The translations under genes and the position numbers were made by a program. The notes below the pieces were generated by a model. That model ran no database searches. It worked only from the letters and a program-made list of their open reading frames with translations, and had not been told where the DNA came from. A stretch of 64,000 nt of DNA from Euonymus europaeus (lineage: Eukaryota > Streptophyta > Magnoliopsida > Celastrales > Celastraceae), in NCBI GenBank assembly GCA_963580455.1, contig OY756966.1, forward strand, positions 11,180,501 through 11,244,500, written 5' to 3'. Every line of letters starts with the position of its first letter. Positions within the stretch are counted from its first letter, which is position 1. Of this stretch, positions 11,961-22,840 are shown piece after piece.

Positions 11961-12429
11961 AAGCTTTAGAAGGTGAACGTATGATGGCAGTGAGGATGGT
12001 GGTTTGTGTGGTGATGTTGTGTAATGGAAGAGGGGAAGAATTGTGATGATGACTTAAGTTGAGAGAATAAATTTAGGGTTGCTGGATCCAAGAGAATAAG
12101 GGTTTTCCCCTCCTTTCTTGAGTGATATTTTTGGTATAAGAAGAGAAGAGGTGGTGGTAGTGGTTAGGGTAGGTGGAGATTAGGTGGGGGTGGGTGAATT
12201 AGTAGGTAGGAATGGTTGGTGGGTGATAGTGATGGAGGAGTGGGTGAAGATGGTGGGTGAGAGATTGTGCCCAAAAGTCATCCAAAACAAATATTATCGA
12301 GCCTCCAAAAATAAAAATATTGGACCGAACCCGGACAAAAATAGGGTACTACAGCTGCCCCCTTTGTGTGACCTTTACATAGTAATGGCGCGCAAAGGAG
12401 TAGTAAACCTATTTTTAGTCCAATTTCAC

Positions 12430-13420
12430 GAAAATGCACGGGATCACTACAGCCATTCACGGCTTGGCTGGCTATTGGAAATGATTTTTTTATTTTTTTA
12501 TTTTTGAAAAAAATGCTTGGGATCACTAGAGCCATTCCCGGCTTGGCTAATCACTGAAAGAAATTTTTGAAAAATCCTCGGGATCACTAGAGCAATCCCC
12601 GGCTTGGCTGATCATTGGAAATTATTTTTTTTTAAAAATGCTCGGGATCACTAGGGTCATTCCCGGCTTGACCAATCATTGAAATATTATTTTTTTTTTT
12701 GAAAAATGCTCAGGATCACTAGGGCCATTCCCGGCTTGGATAATCATTGGAAATGATTTTTTGAAAAATGCACGGGATCACTAGGGCCATTCCCGGCTTG
12801 GCTAATCATTGGAAATGATTTTTGAAAAAATGTTCGGGATCACTAGGGCCATTCCCGGCTTGGCCATTCATTGAAAATGATTTTTTTTGAAAAATGCACG
12901 AGATCACTAGGGTCATTCCCGGCTTGGCTAATCATTGGAAATGATTTTTGAAAAAATGCTTGGGATCACTAGGGCCATTCCCGGCTTGGCCAATCATTGA
13001 AAATGAATTTTTTTGAAAAATGCTCGGGATCACTAAGGCCATTCCCGGCTTGGCGAATCATTGAAAATGATTTTTTTTTTAAAATGCTCGGGATCACTAA
13101 GGCCATTCCCGGCTTGGCGAATCATTGAAAATGATTTTTTTTGAAAAATTCTCGGGATCACTATGGCCATTCCCGGCTTGGCTGATCATTGGAAATGATT
13201 TTTTTTGAAAAATGCTCAGGATCATTAGGGCCATTCCCGACTTGGCTAATCATTGGAAATTTCATTCCCGGCTTGGCCAATCATTGAAAATGAATTTTTT
13301 TTTTCTTTTGAAAAATGCTCGGGATCACTAAGGCCATTCTCGGCTTGGCGAATCATTGAAAATGATTTATTTTTTTTTGAAAAATGCTCGGGATCACTAG
13401 GGTCATTCCTGGCTCAGTTT
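12430..13420. repeat. Tandem array of a roughly 61-bp unit, about 15 copies
   Basis: Units read GGATCACTAGGGCCATTCCC, then GGCTTGGC, AATCATTG, AAATGATTTTTTT and GAAAAATGCTCG. Spacing of the GGATCACT word is about 59-68 bp. One unit near 13262 is truncated. The array lies in the 3' internal region of the LARD-like element, a common place for such arrays in large plant LTR elements. Confidence 0.9.
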
Positions 13421-14180
13421 GTGCAAAATAATAGTGCATGAGATCTGTGATCCACTCCCCACTTGGGCAAGACATAAAACATTTGGAGAAAGAGATGCAT
13501 ACCTGATTCATGAAAATTGACTGAATTTGTACTGTTTGAACAAACCTGTCAAATGATAAGCAACATGCGATGATGATGCACGCAATGACATATATTGCTC
13601 AATCATGAATGTCTCACTTGGAATGAATGCAATCCTCTCAAGTTTTTCTTTCTTTCCTTTTTTTGTTTTTTTACTCTCTCTCTCTCTCTCTCTCTCGCCC
13701 CTCTTCTTTTTTTTTTGTTTTTTTTTGTTGTTGACCAATTTTCTTCAAAACTCATATGTGCCCATATTTCTTAATTAAAACTTTTTCCATTTTTATGTTT
13801 CGGATCATTCCTCTGCTAATAATACATATCTCGACCACGGGGTTTTTTCCTATCCCTTTTTCAGTGTAGGACACCAACATCTATCAATGTCCTGACAAAA
13901 AGTAATATTCAAATGCACTTATCACGTTTTCTATCATAACTTTGTCAATGATGAAATTAACAATACGACTATTCATGTCAAATGGAAAAACTTATTGGAA
14001 GAAGAATGAGATGTGAAAATGGATGGGCAAAGTCAAAGAAATGATTACTTCGATAACGTTTAATAAAAAATGATGAGTGACGGTAGGAAGCTTATTTTGA
14101 CTGAGAAATGGTGACGTCAAAGAAATGAGAAATAGACTGAGTTTTTCCAAGATAAAAATTGTGACAATTCAAAGATTATG
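13421..14180. other. Non-coding internal region of the LARD-like element
   Basis: No gene. Contains a (CT)n microsatellite at about 13672-13697 flanked by T-rich tracts; the minus-strand frame there (13508-13738) is an Arg/Glu/Lys-rich artefact of it. Confidence 0.4.
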
Positions 14181-14182
14181 CC

Positions 14183-14451
14183 TAAACTGCCCCAGTTTTG
14201 GTGTGCCCCCAATTAACAATGATTGAATCCAATTTGCGTCTAATTATTTCTAATCGTCTCATAATCTTTCAACAAGCTTTTTCTTCTGATCTAATGGTCG
14301 CACCAAAACCTGCCCCAGTTTTGGTGCAGGTCTAAATTGACTATCACTATGCCTGAAATTTTCCATATCTGTCAATAGACCTCTCCTTTGGGCTGAATTC
14401 CTTCCATGGTGAAATATGTGTGACATGGACCAAAACTGCCCCAGTTTTGGT
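14183..14451. repeat. Three copies of a perfect or near-perfect hairpin motif
   Basis: ACCAAAACTG-CCC-CAGTTTTGGT (10-bp arms, 3-nt loop) is perfect at 14429-14451. It has one bulged C at 14301-14326, and a partly eroded left arm at 14183-14203. Copies are spaced about 120-130 bp apart. Confidence 0.8.
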
Positions 14452-14835
14452 GCGTGTTTCAAATTATTGTCTGTAAATCTGGCTATTATGAAGTCCATTC
14501 CGTATCTTCACCCATATCAATACAAGTCAAGTTGACGACCAATCTTGACACTGTTCAAAATTCAACAAGCCCGTGTCTCAACACACAGTCCGAATTGAGT
14601 GTGCTTTTTTTTTCTTTTTTTTTCTTTCTTTGCTTTTTTTCCTAATTTTGCCTAGAGCGCCATTCCAGGTTTTCACTCTAGCGGGATTTTTTTTTTGTCA
14701 TGATTATGCAAATACCTCCATTGAATATATGGAGTAAAGCAAAACAGTTGTTCAATTTGTTCATTGGAAACAGATCAACTAACTTCCTCAAACGATAAAC
14801 AACAATAGAAATACATTGTCTGCAATGCTCAACAA

Positions 14836-15925
14836 TTAATGAAATGATGGAAAATAAAATCTTGATTGCAATCCCGGATGTTCATGATTTTCTAGAGGAT
14901 AACAGTCATGTTGTTGGGCTTGTGCAGTAGAAAACTGCATGGTATGCATTCCAAAATCACTGGACGACTGATTAGGCATGTGTGTCATGGTTCCCTGGTT
15001 GCCTGCAATATATGTCACTAACAGATCAATACTTTTGGACAAGTGATCCAGACGTGCCTCAATCTGCGTTAACCTTTCAGCTACATCAATGATTTCGGAT
15101 AACTGTGAATGATGAACAGTAGGGGGTTCAGCGATAACTGAGAATGATGAACAGTAGGGGGTTCAGCCACAGTAGGAGTCTCAACATTATCATCATCCTT
15201 ATATCTTCTGATCATTCGGTGATCAATCGCACATTTAGGATACTGTACCTCCTCATGTGGTGCCCAAAGAACTCCAGCTTTCATGCACAATATGCATATC
15301 AGAGAGGGCAAACAAAAGCCCTATGGTTGTTGTATTGCGACAACTGTGCACAATTGAATTGTGCAAAACTTTGCCAATATCAACTGATTTTCTATGTAGA
15401 ATACAATAAAGCAAAATTGCTCTATTTTTGGGAATATCTGTTGAATGAGTGCTTGGCATGAGCTTCGCCCAGATAAATCGCATCCAAGTCCTACTATTTT
15501 TTATCATAGTAGATGTGGGAAATAAGACTTCCACCCCGTTAAATTTCTTCCAGGCAGCTCCTGGCTTACACAACGTGAGAATCACCTTCATCCATAATTG
15601 TATCAGACTCCAGCAAGGCAGAGAAATCGTCATTGACGATGTCTGGAAGATTGTAGACTGCATTGATGGTTTTGCTATCAAATGGGACCATCATACCCCG
15701 AACATATACATGTTCATACCCTACAACTGCATTTGCATAAAATTCCCTTACCACTGGGACAACTGCGGGTTTTGGCTGTGCAACAAAATCCTCCCAACCT
15801 CGCTCAGCAATAATTTTTGCGATTGCAGGCTCTGCTGTTAAAGAAGTTTGCAAACCTCTCTCTGGAATAATTTTTCTCCCCCTTATTGAGAGGATTGCTC
15901 AAATGGTCTTTTGGTAGCCATAGAG
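14836..15925 (-). pseudogene. 'Putative plant transposon protein' family pseudogene
   Basis: This plant-specific protein of unknown biochemical role is found in large repeat elements. A start at ATG 15925 (MATKRPFEQSS) fits the family N-terminus but needs a frame change to reach the main block. The block at 15853-15566 carries the recognisable IIAERGW..F, VVREFYANA, VYVRG and INAVYNLP motifs. A shift then leads into 15681-15253, with W..FI.AKLMPSTHSTDI and KSVDIGKV motifs. A further shift leads to 15311-15081 (CMKAGVLWAP, YPKCAIDHRMIRRYKD) and finally to 15042-14836 (SKSIDLLVTYIAGNQGTM). Length is about 360 codons if joined, but at least three frameshifts make it non-functional. It points in the same direction as its element. 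Confidence 0.7.
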
Positions 15926-17871
15926 ATGAGCTAACTGAGGTGGTTCAAAATCAACCCGTGTAGTGGGAGAAGATCACGAAGGATTTCAAACAAGGAGTTT
16001 TAGCGGTGTAAGAAAAGAGAAAAATTTGGCAGATGGCCTGCTAGTAAAGCTGAGTTGACGGTGAAGAGGTGACTCAAAGATAAAGAAGACGAAGTTGGCC
16101 AGAAGATAGAAACAACATTGAAGAAGGGTTTGAATAAAATGTCATGAAAGACAGAGAGGAGAGGAAAAGTCAGGATACACGGTGAGTATATGGAAGAGAC
16201 CACAAAAAATGCGGCTCAAGGTGGCGAAAGAGACAAAAATCATTAAAGAAAAGTTGAAAAATTGGCAAGAAAAGGAGACAATGGAGGAAGATTGGAACAC
16301 CTGCCTCAATTAGTGATTGAGATGGTGAATGATTGTAAAATATCTCATTTGGCAACCAAAAGAACCACAAACAAGGAAATCACTCATTTAACAACAAAAC
16401 TTGTCTTTATATGGTCAATATAGTAAACTATGACTATTTGCTCCCCAACCATGCCCATTATTAATGGTATCAGTTCAAATCATTTCAGCCGCATTAAAAC
16501 CGTTGGTCTTAATCACACAGTCAATGCACGTTATCCTCACCATTGCCACCATTATCAATCAGCACGTGGTCACATAACAAAAGTATTTATTGCACTATCC
16601 ACTTGTATGGGAGCCACATATTTCTTTCTGAATTTCTTCCGTAATCTGTTTGGTTTCCCTGTCATTTTCTGAGTCATTTGACCAATATTCTCTTCCCTCA
16701 CTGTACCTGAGGATTCAAATCTAACATCCCTGTCAGGGTGACAAAAAATATTCTGATGATATCTCAAATCTATTCCCCGTGTCAGAGAAGGATTCAACAT
16801 TATTTATTGAGTGCACCCAAAAACTGTTTCATTAGGTTCGTCTTTTTCATCATCGTCAATTTCAATCTTGGTGAATGGAATGATAGAACGTGTGAGATTT
16901 GGAAATTATGAAAAAAATGAAAGAGAATGATTTTGAGAATTTTGAACGAAGAGCTTTATTCATAGTGATAATATAGAAAAGAAGAAATGATGCAACATGC
17001 AACAGCCGTATTAAAACTTCATCAAAGACAATGTAAGGACATGCTCATTACAAAACACAATAAGTGGTCATGAGCTAGACCACAAATGGTTGTGCATTTA
17101 GAGATTACTCCTTGAGGCCATTGATAAGATACTAGAAATTGCCACACCGATCCAGTTACTAAGCTCAAAAACCAATGGGCGAGAAATGATTAGTAGTAGA
17201 GTTGACTTATTTATATAACAGCAACATGAAGATTAAACGTCAATGCCCCAATATTATCATTTGCCAATGATTTTTATTTTTATTTCTATTTTGTATTTTT
17301 TTGTCATTTTTTTTATACCAACTTCATTAATATATGCATGATTGTGAATTTATGTACATTCTATAAACAAATGAACTATTGTACATGTGATGGTAATGAA
17401 TGACACATATATACATGGATAAAACCTAACTAACATATGCAAAATAATACAGGAAATGTATATACATACATGTATGAGTGAAAGAGGGGTATATACATGG
17501 GCATAACTTTAAATGATGTATGCAAGATAAGTACGTGAAACCTTTATGTACAATCAAAAACAATATATGTACGAATCAAAACAAAACATTATATACAACA
17601 AACACAACAATGTATGTACAACAAAATGAGATAATATATACAACACCCTAAAGACATAAGGTTAGAAGTAGTGTCCTGTGTCCTATGACTATGGTAATTG
17701 GTTATGGACAATCTAGGCTCCCGACTTATTCCCCCGCCAGTGTCCAGTGAGGATTTTTCGCGAGCCTGCACAGGGAATGAAATCCCTCGAAGGTCTCGTT
17801 TACTTCATCCTCTCCTAAGGGTTTTGATCCCGAGTTGTTGGACTCATGCAAAGGTATCGTGCACAATGTGT
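15926..17871 (-). other. 5' internal/leader region of the LARD-like element
   Basis: No conserved coding sequence. Short minus frames (16000-16203, 16170-16370, 16570-16800) are unrecognised. 17320-17600 is rich in TATACATA/ATGTA words; 17690-17860 is less AT-rich and may be the leader close to the lost 5' LTR. The region stops at the CACTA terminus. Confidence 0.35.
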
Positions 17872-18360
17872 CACTACAAGAAATACACTAATTGCCGACG
17901 GATTATTCCGTCGGCAATATATGAATTTTCGTCGGTAAAATGTTTTACCGACGGAATTCCGATCAACAAATTTGCGTCGGCATATAGATCGTAGGTAATG
18001 TTTTTGCGACGGAAAATATTTTCGGTCGGTAAATACCGACGATTTACCGACCACCAAGCTGTCAGTAATTAAATTCAAAAAAAAATAAAAAATTCCGTCG
18101 GAAATCCGTCGGTATAAATAAATTAATACATTTTAGAATTTTAAAAAAGCCGTCGGTAATCCGTCGGTATAAATAAATTAATAATTTTAAAAAATTTTAA
18201 AAAGCCGTCGGTAATCCGTCGGTATAAATAAATTAAAATTTTCAAAAATCTGTCGGTATAAATAAATTAATAAATTTTAAAATTTTAAAAAATCCGTCGG
18301 TATATATAAATTAATAATTTATAAAATTTTAAAAATCCGTCGGTAATCCGTCGGCAAAAA
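17872..18360. repeat. CACTA terminal repeat and subterminal repeat region
   Basis: After the terminus come two perfect inverted repeats, 17891-17902/17907-17918 (12-bp arms around TTGCCGACGGA) and 17930-17940/17943-17953 (11-bp arms, CGTCGGTAAAA). Then follow roughly 54-bp tandem units with CCGTCGGTAATCCGTCGGTA and 'taaataaattaataa' up to about 18350. In En/Spm elements such subterminal repeats are bound by the TNP1-type protein; that function is carried over by analogy. Confidence 0.85.
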
Positions 18361-18560
18361 ATAAATTTTTTTACAGAAAAATTTGAAAAATGTTGTTACA
18401 GAGCCTGTAAATGTTGTAACATAAGCCTGTAAGTAAAAAAACAGCACACAAAATAAATTCCAAAATCACTGAATATTTGAAATATAATAAATAGTTCATC
18501 GTAATACATAATCAAATGTAATAATAATACAAGTGCAAATATGTCAGTAAATACAGTCTA
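18361..18560. other. 3' untranslated stretch of the CACTA element
   Basis: AT-rich DNA between the subterminal repeats and the stop codon of the Ptta/En-Spm-type gene. Nothing else is seen. Confidence 0.4.
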
Positions 18561-20195
18561 TCAGTTGCCTCCTGTAGGGCTCTCGCCATCTGGTGGCGAT
18601 GGAGGAGAGGGATGACGAGAGGTATGGAAGTATGTCTGCATCTGTCGCTGCATCTCCTCCATCTGCTGACGCATCTGCTCCATCTGCTGTTGCATCTCCT
18701 CCACCCGCTTCTGCATATGCTCATCCTGCCTCTCAGGTGCAGGAAACTGGACAGAAGATCCACTCGAAGATGGATAGAAGGTAGATGCCTGAGACCCAAT
18801 GCCGTACACCCTCCTCTTCTTCTCTCCACCGACCGCCCGATAATAAATATCTCTCTCATCGATCGATTGGGAGGAAGAGGATCCTGTCTCGAGCTGAGAT
18901 AGAGACTGTCGGGTAGCCTCAACAGCCTCCTGTGAACATACATAAAACATTTTATAAGTTACACTAATTTTTGAAAATTTCGACAGAGTCTCCCCTATTT
19001 TTTGAATAAAAACCCAACCTGAAAATAGTTGAAAAAGCACTTAAAACAAATATATGCATATAATTTGTCAATTCATCCTCCATTCCATTTATCTAGAGAT
19101 CCAGTATCCAACACATGCATTTAGTATCCAAAAAAGTTGAACTTTGTCTTAGGCAATAGAAACTCACATGGACTCGTCGAGCTTTATCATCAACAAAAGT
19201 CTAGCGGTCATGACTCCTAGTGTGTGTATACTTGAACAGTTCATACGGGGTAACCTCTAGACCTATCTCATCCCTCTAGAAAATAATAAAGTTATGAAAC
19301 TCTATCATATATGATTTTAAATAATGTAATGAAATATAAATTCTTACGTACCATTCTAGAAGCATGTGTGGCATGTGTCACCGAACCACCAGTATGTGTC
19401 GCACCCATGCGACGGTTGGCAGCATTTTGCTGGGCTCGCCGAACATACTCGGGATGGTGCCAGTCATGCATATCGCTATAGCGGTTGGCAGCCTTCTTCC
19501 CCCAAGCGATCTTCACTAATGCATCGATTGCCTCCTCTCATATGAAATATTTCTAACACATAAAATGGAGTTAGTTAGATCAATATTAATTACATTAAGC
19601 AGTTTTTACATAAATTAAGTGAATATCAGAAATAATAATTAATAAAAGAAGTTCGATTACCTTAAACTCATTCCAATAGAACTCCTTCACCTCTGTAGAT
19701 ATCTTCTTCCACGACGACCCATTCTCGCATATTCGCTCCTCAAATATCTTTCAAATCCTCCTCGAACATGGCTCGGAAGGAAACAACCTAAAAATTAAAT
19801 TTCATACAATTAAACATATTATTGACAAATCAATATGTTTCAATTAGTCATAAATTATTCACTACTTACCCCTCATTCTGAATAGTAATATGGCGTCGAC
19901 ACTCCACACCCTGTGTCGATGAAGAATCTGCTCTAGTACCATCGACGGGAGTACCTGATGAAGAACATGCTCTAGTGGCATCGATGGGAGTACCCGTCAC
20001 TGGAGTACCACTACCATCAATGGGATTACCCGTCACTGGAGTACCACTACCATCGATGGGGGTACCAATCTGCAGCTGCTGCGATGACGGGGTCGGAGAT
20101 GATGATGGGGTTGTGGAACCGCCATGAGCTCTACCGGTGCTCGATGAGCTATATCTTCCACGACTGGAACCTCGAGCACCTCCACCTCTAGTCAT
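18561..20195 (-). pseudogene. Ptta/En-Spm-type transposon protein gene (Transposase_24-like), five exons, decayed
   Basis: The second gene of plant CACTA elements. Predicted exons with canonical borders are 20195-19870 (donor GTAAGT), 19787-19661, 19552-19352 (donor GTACGT), 19275-19168 (donor GTGAGT) and 18929-18561 (acceptor TTCACAG). Exon 1 starts with ATG and encodes a Gly/Arg/Ser-rich N-terminus with GTPIDGSGTPVT repeats. The middle exons carry the family motifs FEER, NGSSWK, FYWNEFK, KKAANRYSDMHDW, HTGGS and YELFKYTHT. The last exon has EAVEATRQSLSQLE and a Met/Gln-rich heptad segment (EEMQQQMEQMRQQ) likely to form a coiled coil. Nonsense codons occur at 19538-19540 (TGA) and 19201-19203 (TAG), with one more in exon 2. 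Splice sites are intact, so decay is mild. Confidence 0.75.
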
Positions 20196-20372
20196 CTATG
20201 AAACTAGCAAACATTTCATATACTGTTGAATATACTAAAATAGATCATTTGATAATATGAAAAAACTAACATTGATTGTTAAACAATATATAAATAAACA
20301 GAAACTCGGAACATAACATATTAGATAAATAAACAGAAACTCCAAACATAACATATTACATAATAGATATTC
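20196..20372. other. Intergenic spacer of the CACTA element
   Basis: AT-rich DNA between the two minus-strand CACTA genes. It should hold the promoter of the downstream gene; no clear motif was singled out. A short repeat 'aaataaacagaaactc' occurs twice (20290-20345). Confidence 0.4.
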
Positions 20373-22588
20373 TTAATTATTGTCTGAAACATAATCTTCA
20401 AATTCTGACTCTACTTCATCACTGACTTCATCTTCTTCTTCATCGTCCTCTTCATCATCAAAATCATCCAAATCTATTAAAGGTCCACTTGGATCATTTA
20501 GTGGACCGTCTAGAACATTCGCACTCACAAAAAATGGTTGCACTTCGGACTCCTCTTGTTGGAATGCTACTGATGTCGTGGTATTGGAATTTTCTGTTGA
20601 TTCTGGCATATCAACAATTGGTCTAGCCTTTATGCTACAAACTGCCAACCAGTCACCCTTGTCACGCCTTAAGCTCGGATATGGTGCATAATACACTTGT
20701 TGGGCTTGCATTGCTAGAATGAATGGTTCATATTTGTTGAAACGACGTCTCTGATTAACCTCCACAAGATTACACTGATGATGAACCTTCATTCCAACAT
20801 TTGGCGTCGGGTCAAACCACTCACACTTGAACAATACTGTTCTTTTGATTGGTAGCCTAGGATACTCCAAAATTAGGATTTCATCTACCATACCATAGTA
20901 GTCACTAGAAGACTCACTATAATTCGTCCCCTTAATGCAAACTCCACTATTCACCGTTGCTTTTTGTAACCCATGATTTCTTGTATGAAATTTGAAGCCA
21001 TTAACAAAGTACACTGGTACAGACTTGGCATTTCTTAAAGGCCATTGAGATAGATCTCTGATGAATTGGTTTGAAATGTCATTCAAGGGATCGTTTGCCT
21101 ATAGCAGAAACCACAAGAAAAGTCTTCGTTAGACATACAATTGAAAAAAAGTTTGGAGTTTTATTTTTTGAAGAACTTACGTATCGCCTGAACCAAAATG
21201 CAAATTCATTCTCTAATGTCGTATCTACTGAGGCCTCGCTCATAACACCCATACTTTGTACATTTTCACAGAATATCCTAAGATATATGAACATGCACAT
21301 GTATAGGTATTAAACACCCACAGTTTTATTGAAAAATATTTAATTATAGCATAAACACTTACCCGACATATTGCTCAATCTCTTGGCAGTTAAGAAGTAT
21401 GTATGTTTGAGCTGCCAATAATTCTCGTTCATTAAGTGGTCTAATTTTTGATTTTCCGTAAGCTCTGCCAGGATGGGTAAATATAGCCAAATTTCCTTCC
21501 ATCGTAAGTCCTTCACCACCATCATCATTCCGTGGAACTTTTCTGTGCCTCGTGTGTACATGAGGCTCAAAGTAATATGAACAAAAGCTGGATGATTCTT
21601 CAAGTAGATATGCATTGCATATGGATCCTTCAACCCTAGCTTTGTTTTTCACATTCTTCTTCAAGTGTCATAGGAACCGTTCAAACGGATACATCCAGCG
21701 GTACTGGACTGGACCTGCTATTCTCGCCTCATATGGCAAATGGATCGGCAGGTGCTCCATTGAGTTAAAGAATGCTGGAGGAAATATACGTTCCAACTTG
21801 CACAAAATGATAGGAATTTGCATCTCCAATCTACTCATCTCATCCACTCTGAGTTTTGAACATGTTAACTCCTTAAAAAATAAGCTCAACTCAGTCAATG
21901 CAGCAATTCACGAAATGCTATAGGAATCAAACGTTGCATGAACACATGATAGTCATGACTTTTCATCCGAAACATCTTATATTTCTTCATGTCTACACAT
22001 CGTCCCATGTTCGACACATACCCATCTGGGAACTTCAGAGTTCTTACCCATTCACAAACTGCTTGTTTACCAGCCTTCTCTAGCGAGTAACAAGCCTTTG
22101 GATATTTTCCAGTAGCAGAATTCATTTCTAACTCTTTTCAGCGACAAATAACTTTCATATCTTCACGTGCTTTTGCGTTGTCTTTTGTTTTTCCTTCAAT
22201 ATTCATGACAGTGTTAAACAAATTTGCAAATACATTCTTCTCAATGTGCATCACATCGAGATTATGGCGAATGAGGTTTGTTCTCCAATATGGCAAATCC
22301 CAAAAGATACTGCGCTTCCTCCAACCACAACTAGAAATTCCGCACATCTGCTGATTACGTGTTTCCCCGCCCTCCTCAGTCACTTTCTCCATGCCAAAAG
22401 CAATGATACACTGAAATATATCTTCACTAGATAGTATGGGTGGAGCCATTTCTGTGACAACAGTATTCTTCCTAAACCAGTTCTTGTTCCTCCTATAAGG
22501 GTGGTCGTAAGGAAGGAACTTGCGATGATTGTCGAACCACGATGTCTTACCCCCTCTACGAAGTGAAAACGCCTAGAATCTTCCATAT
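20373..22588 (-). pseudogene. TNP2-type CACTA transposase, N-terminally truncated
   Basis: TNP2-like proteins cut and rejoin CACTA ends. The preserved part begins about 22588 (MEDSRRF; a shift to the RGGKTSWFDNHRKFLP frame) and runs through the transposase core with the IRHNLDVMHIEKNVF motif near 22230. It continues through GKYPKA and MKSHDYHVFMQ to the DUF4218 block (PPAFFNSMEHLPIHLPYEA, YRWMYPFERF, near 21790-21680). Predicted introns separate 21363, 21277-21181 and 21098-20373. The last exon is a DUF4216 domain with an acidic Asp/Glu tail. TGA codons near 22138-22140 and 21668-21670, both explicable as CGA to TGA, and a frameshift near 21895 break it. The N-terminal half is missing where satellite begins. 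Confidence 0.88.
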
Positions 22589-22840
22589 AATCTAGGGAGC
22601 TTTATACTCGTAAAATTTGACATAAAAGAACAATAAAAAAGTGTACACCGACAAACTTTGATGGTCCAAAATTGCTCAACTCTCTCGATGGAGGTGTTTT
22701 TAACAGTTTGGTCCAATTTAGAACGAAATTTGTTCTCTTTTCAACGAAACAATCTACGAAGCGAATAAAGGTAAATTTGGACATAAAGCGACAATAAAAA
22801 GTGCATACCTATCAGCTTTGACGATTCGGAATTACTCAAC
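22589..22840. repeat. Partial HOR at the CACTA junction
   Basis: Starts inside monomer O (aatctagggagctttatact), continues with P, and leads into monomer A at 22841. Confidence 0.85.

Larger units (their letters stand above)
10206..12353 (-). repeat. 3' LTR (2148 bp) of the LARD-like element
   Basis: Begins TGTCGCAACCGGG and ends GGGTACTACA (TG...CA). The adjoining GCTGCCCCC (12354 onward) is the complement of a polypurine tract, which sets the orientation as minus. The LTR holds tandem repeats at 10805-11245 and 11560-11960. A diverged partial copy lies at 9011-9475. Confidence 0.6.
10206..17871 (-). mobile_element. LARD-like LTR retrotransposon, 5' part cut by a CACTA insertion
   Basis: A 2.15-kb LTR (10206-12353) is followed by a purine tract (GGGGGCAGC on the minus strand) and an internal region with a tandem array, hairpin repeats, and a decayed gene of the 'putative plant transposon protein' family. 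No gag, protease, reverse transcriptase or integrase motif is visible over about 5.5 kb, as in large retrotransposon derivatives. All parts agree on minus orientation. The 5' LTR is missing: the element ends where the CACTA terminus begins at 17872. The continuation is not found between the CACTA element and the satellite. Confidence 0.6.
17872..22588 (-). mobile_element. En/Spm (CACTA) DNA transposon, one end truncated by satellite
   Basis: The left terminus is CACTACAAGAAATACACTAA, a classic plant CACTA terminal inverted repeat. It is followed by a subterminal region packed with CCGTCGGTA words. Two minus-strand genes follow: a Ptta/En-Spm-type protein (20195-18561) and a TNP2-type transposase (22588-20373). 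The transposase is cut before its N-terminus at 22588, where the satellite begins, so the second terminus and 5' part are absent. The left terminus abuts internal sequence of the LARD-like element, which suggests insertion into it. The 3-bp target duplication cannot be checked with one end. Confidence 0.9.

Noticed and set aside
12430..13420. CRISPR-like array
   Set aside because: Spacers are low-complexity and nearly identical, and the context is a plant retroelement.
15144..15841. Plus-strand frames of 105 and 130 codons
   Set aside because: Antisense to the 'putative plant transposon protein' remnant, which explains the sequence.
18593..18902. Plus-strand frames rich in Ala/Ser/Pro and Leu/His
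   Set aside because: Antisense shadows of the Met/Gln-rich last exon of the CACTA gene.
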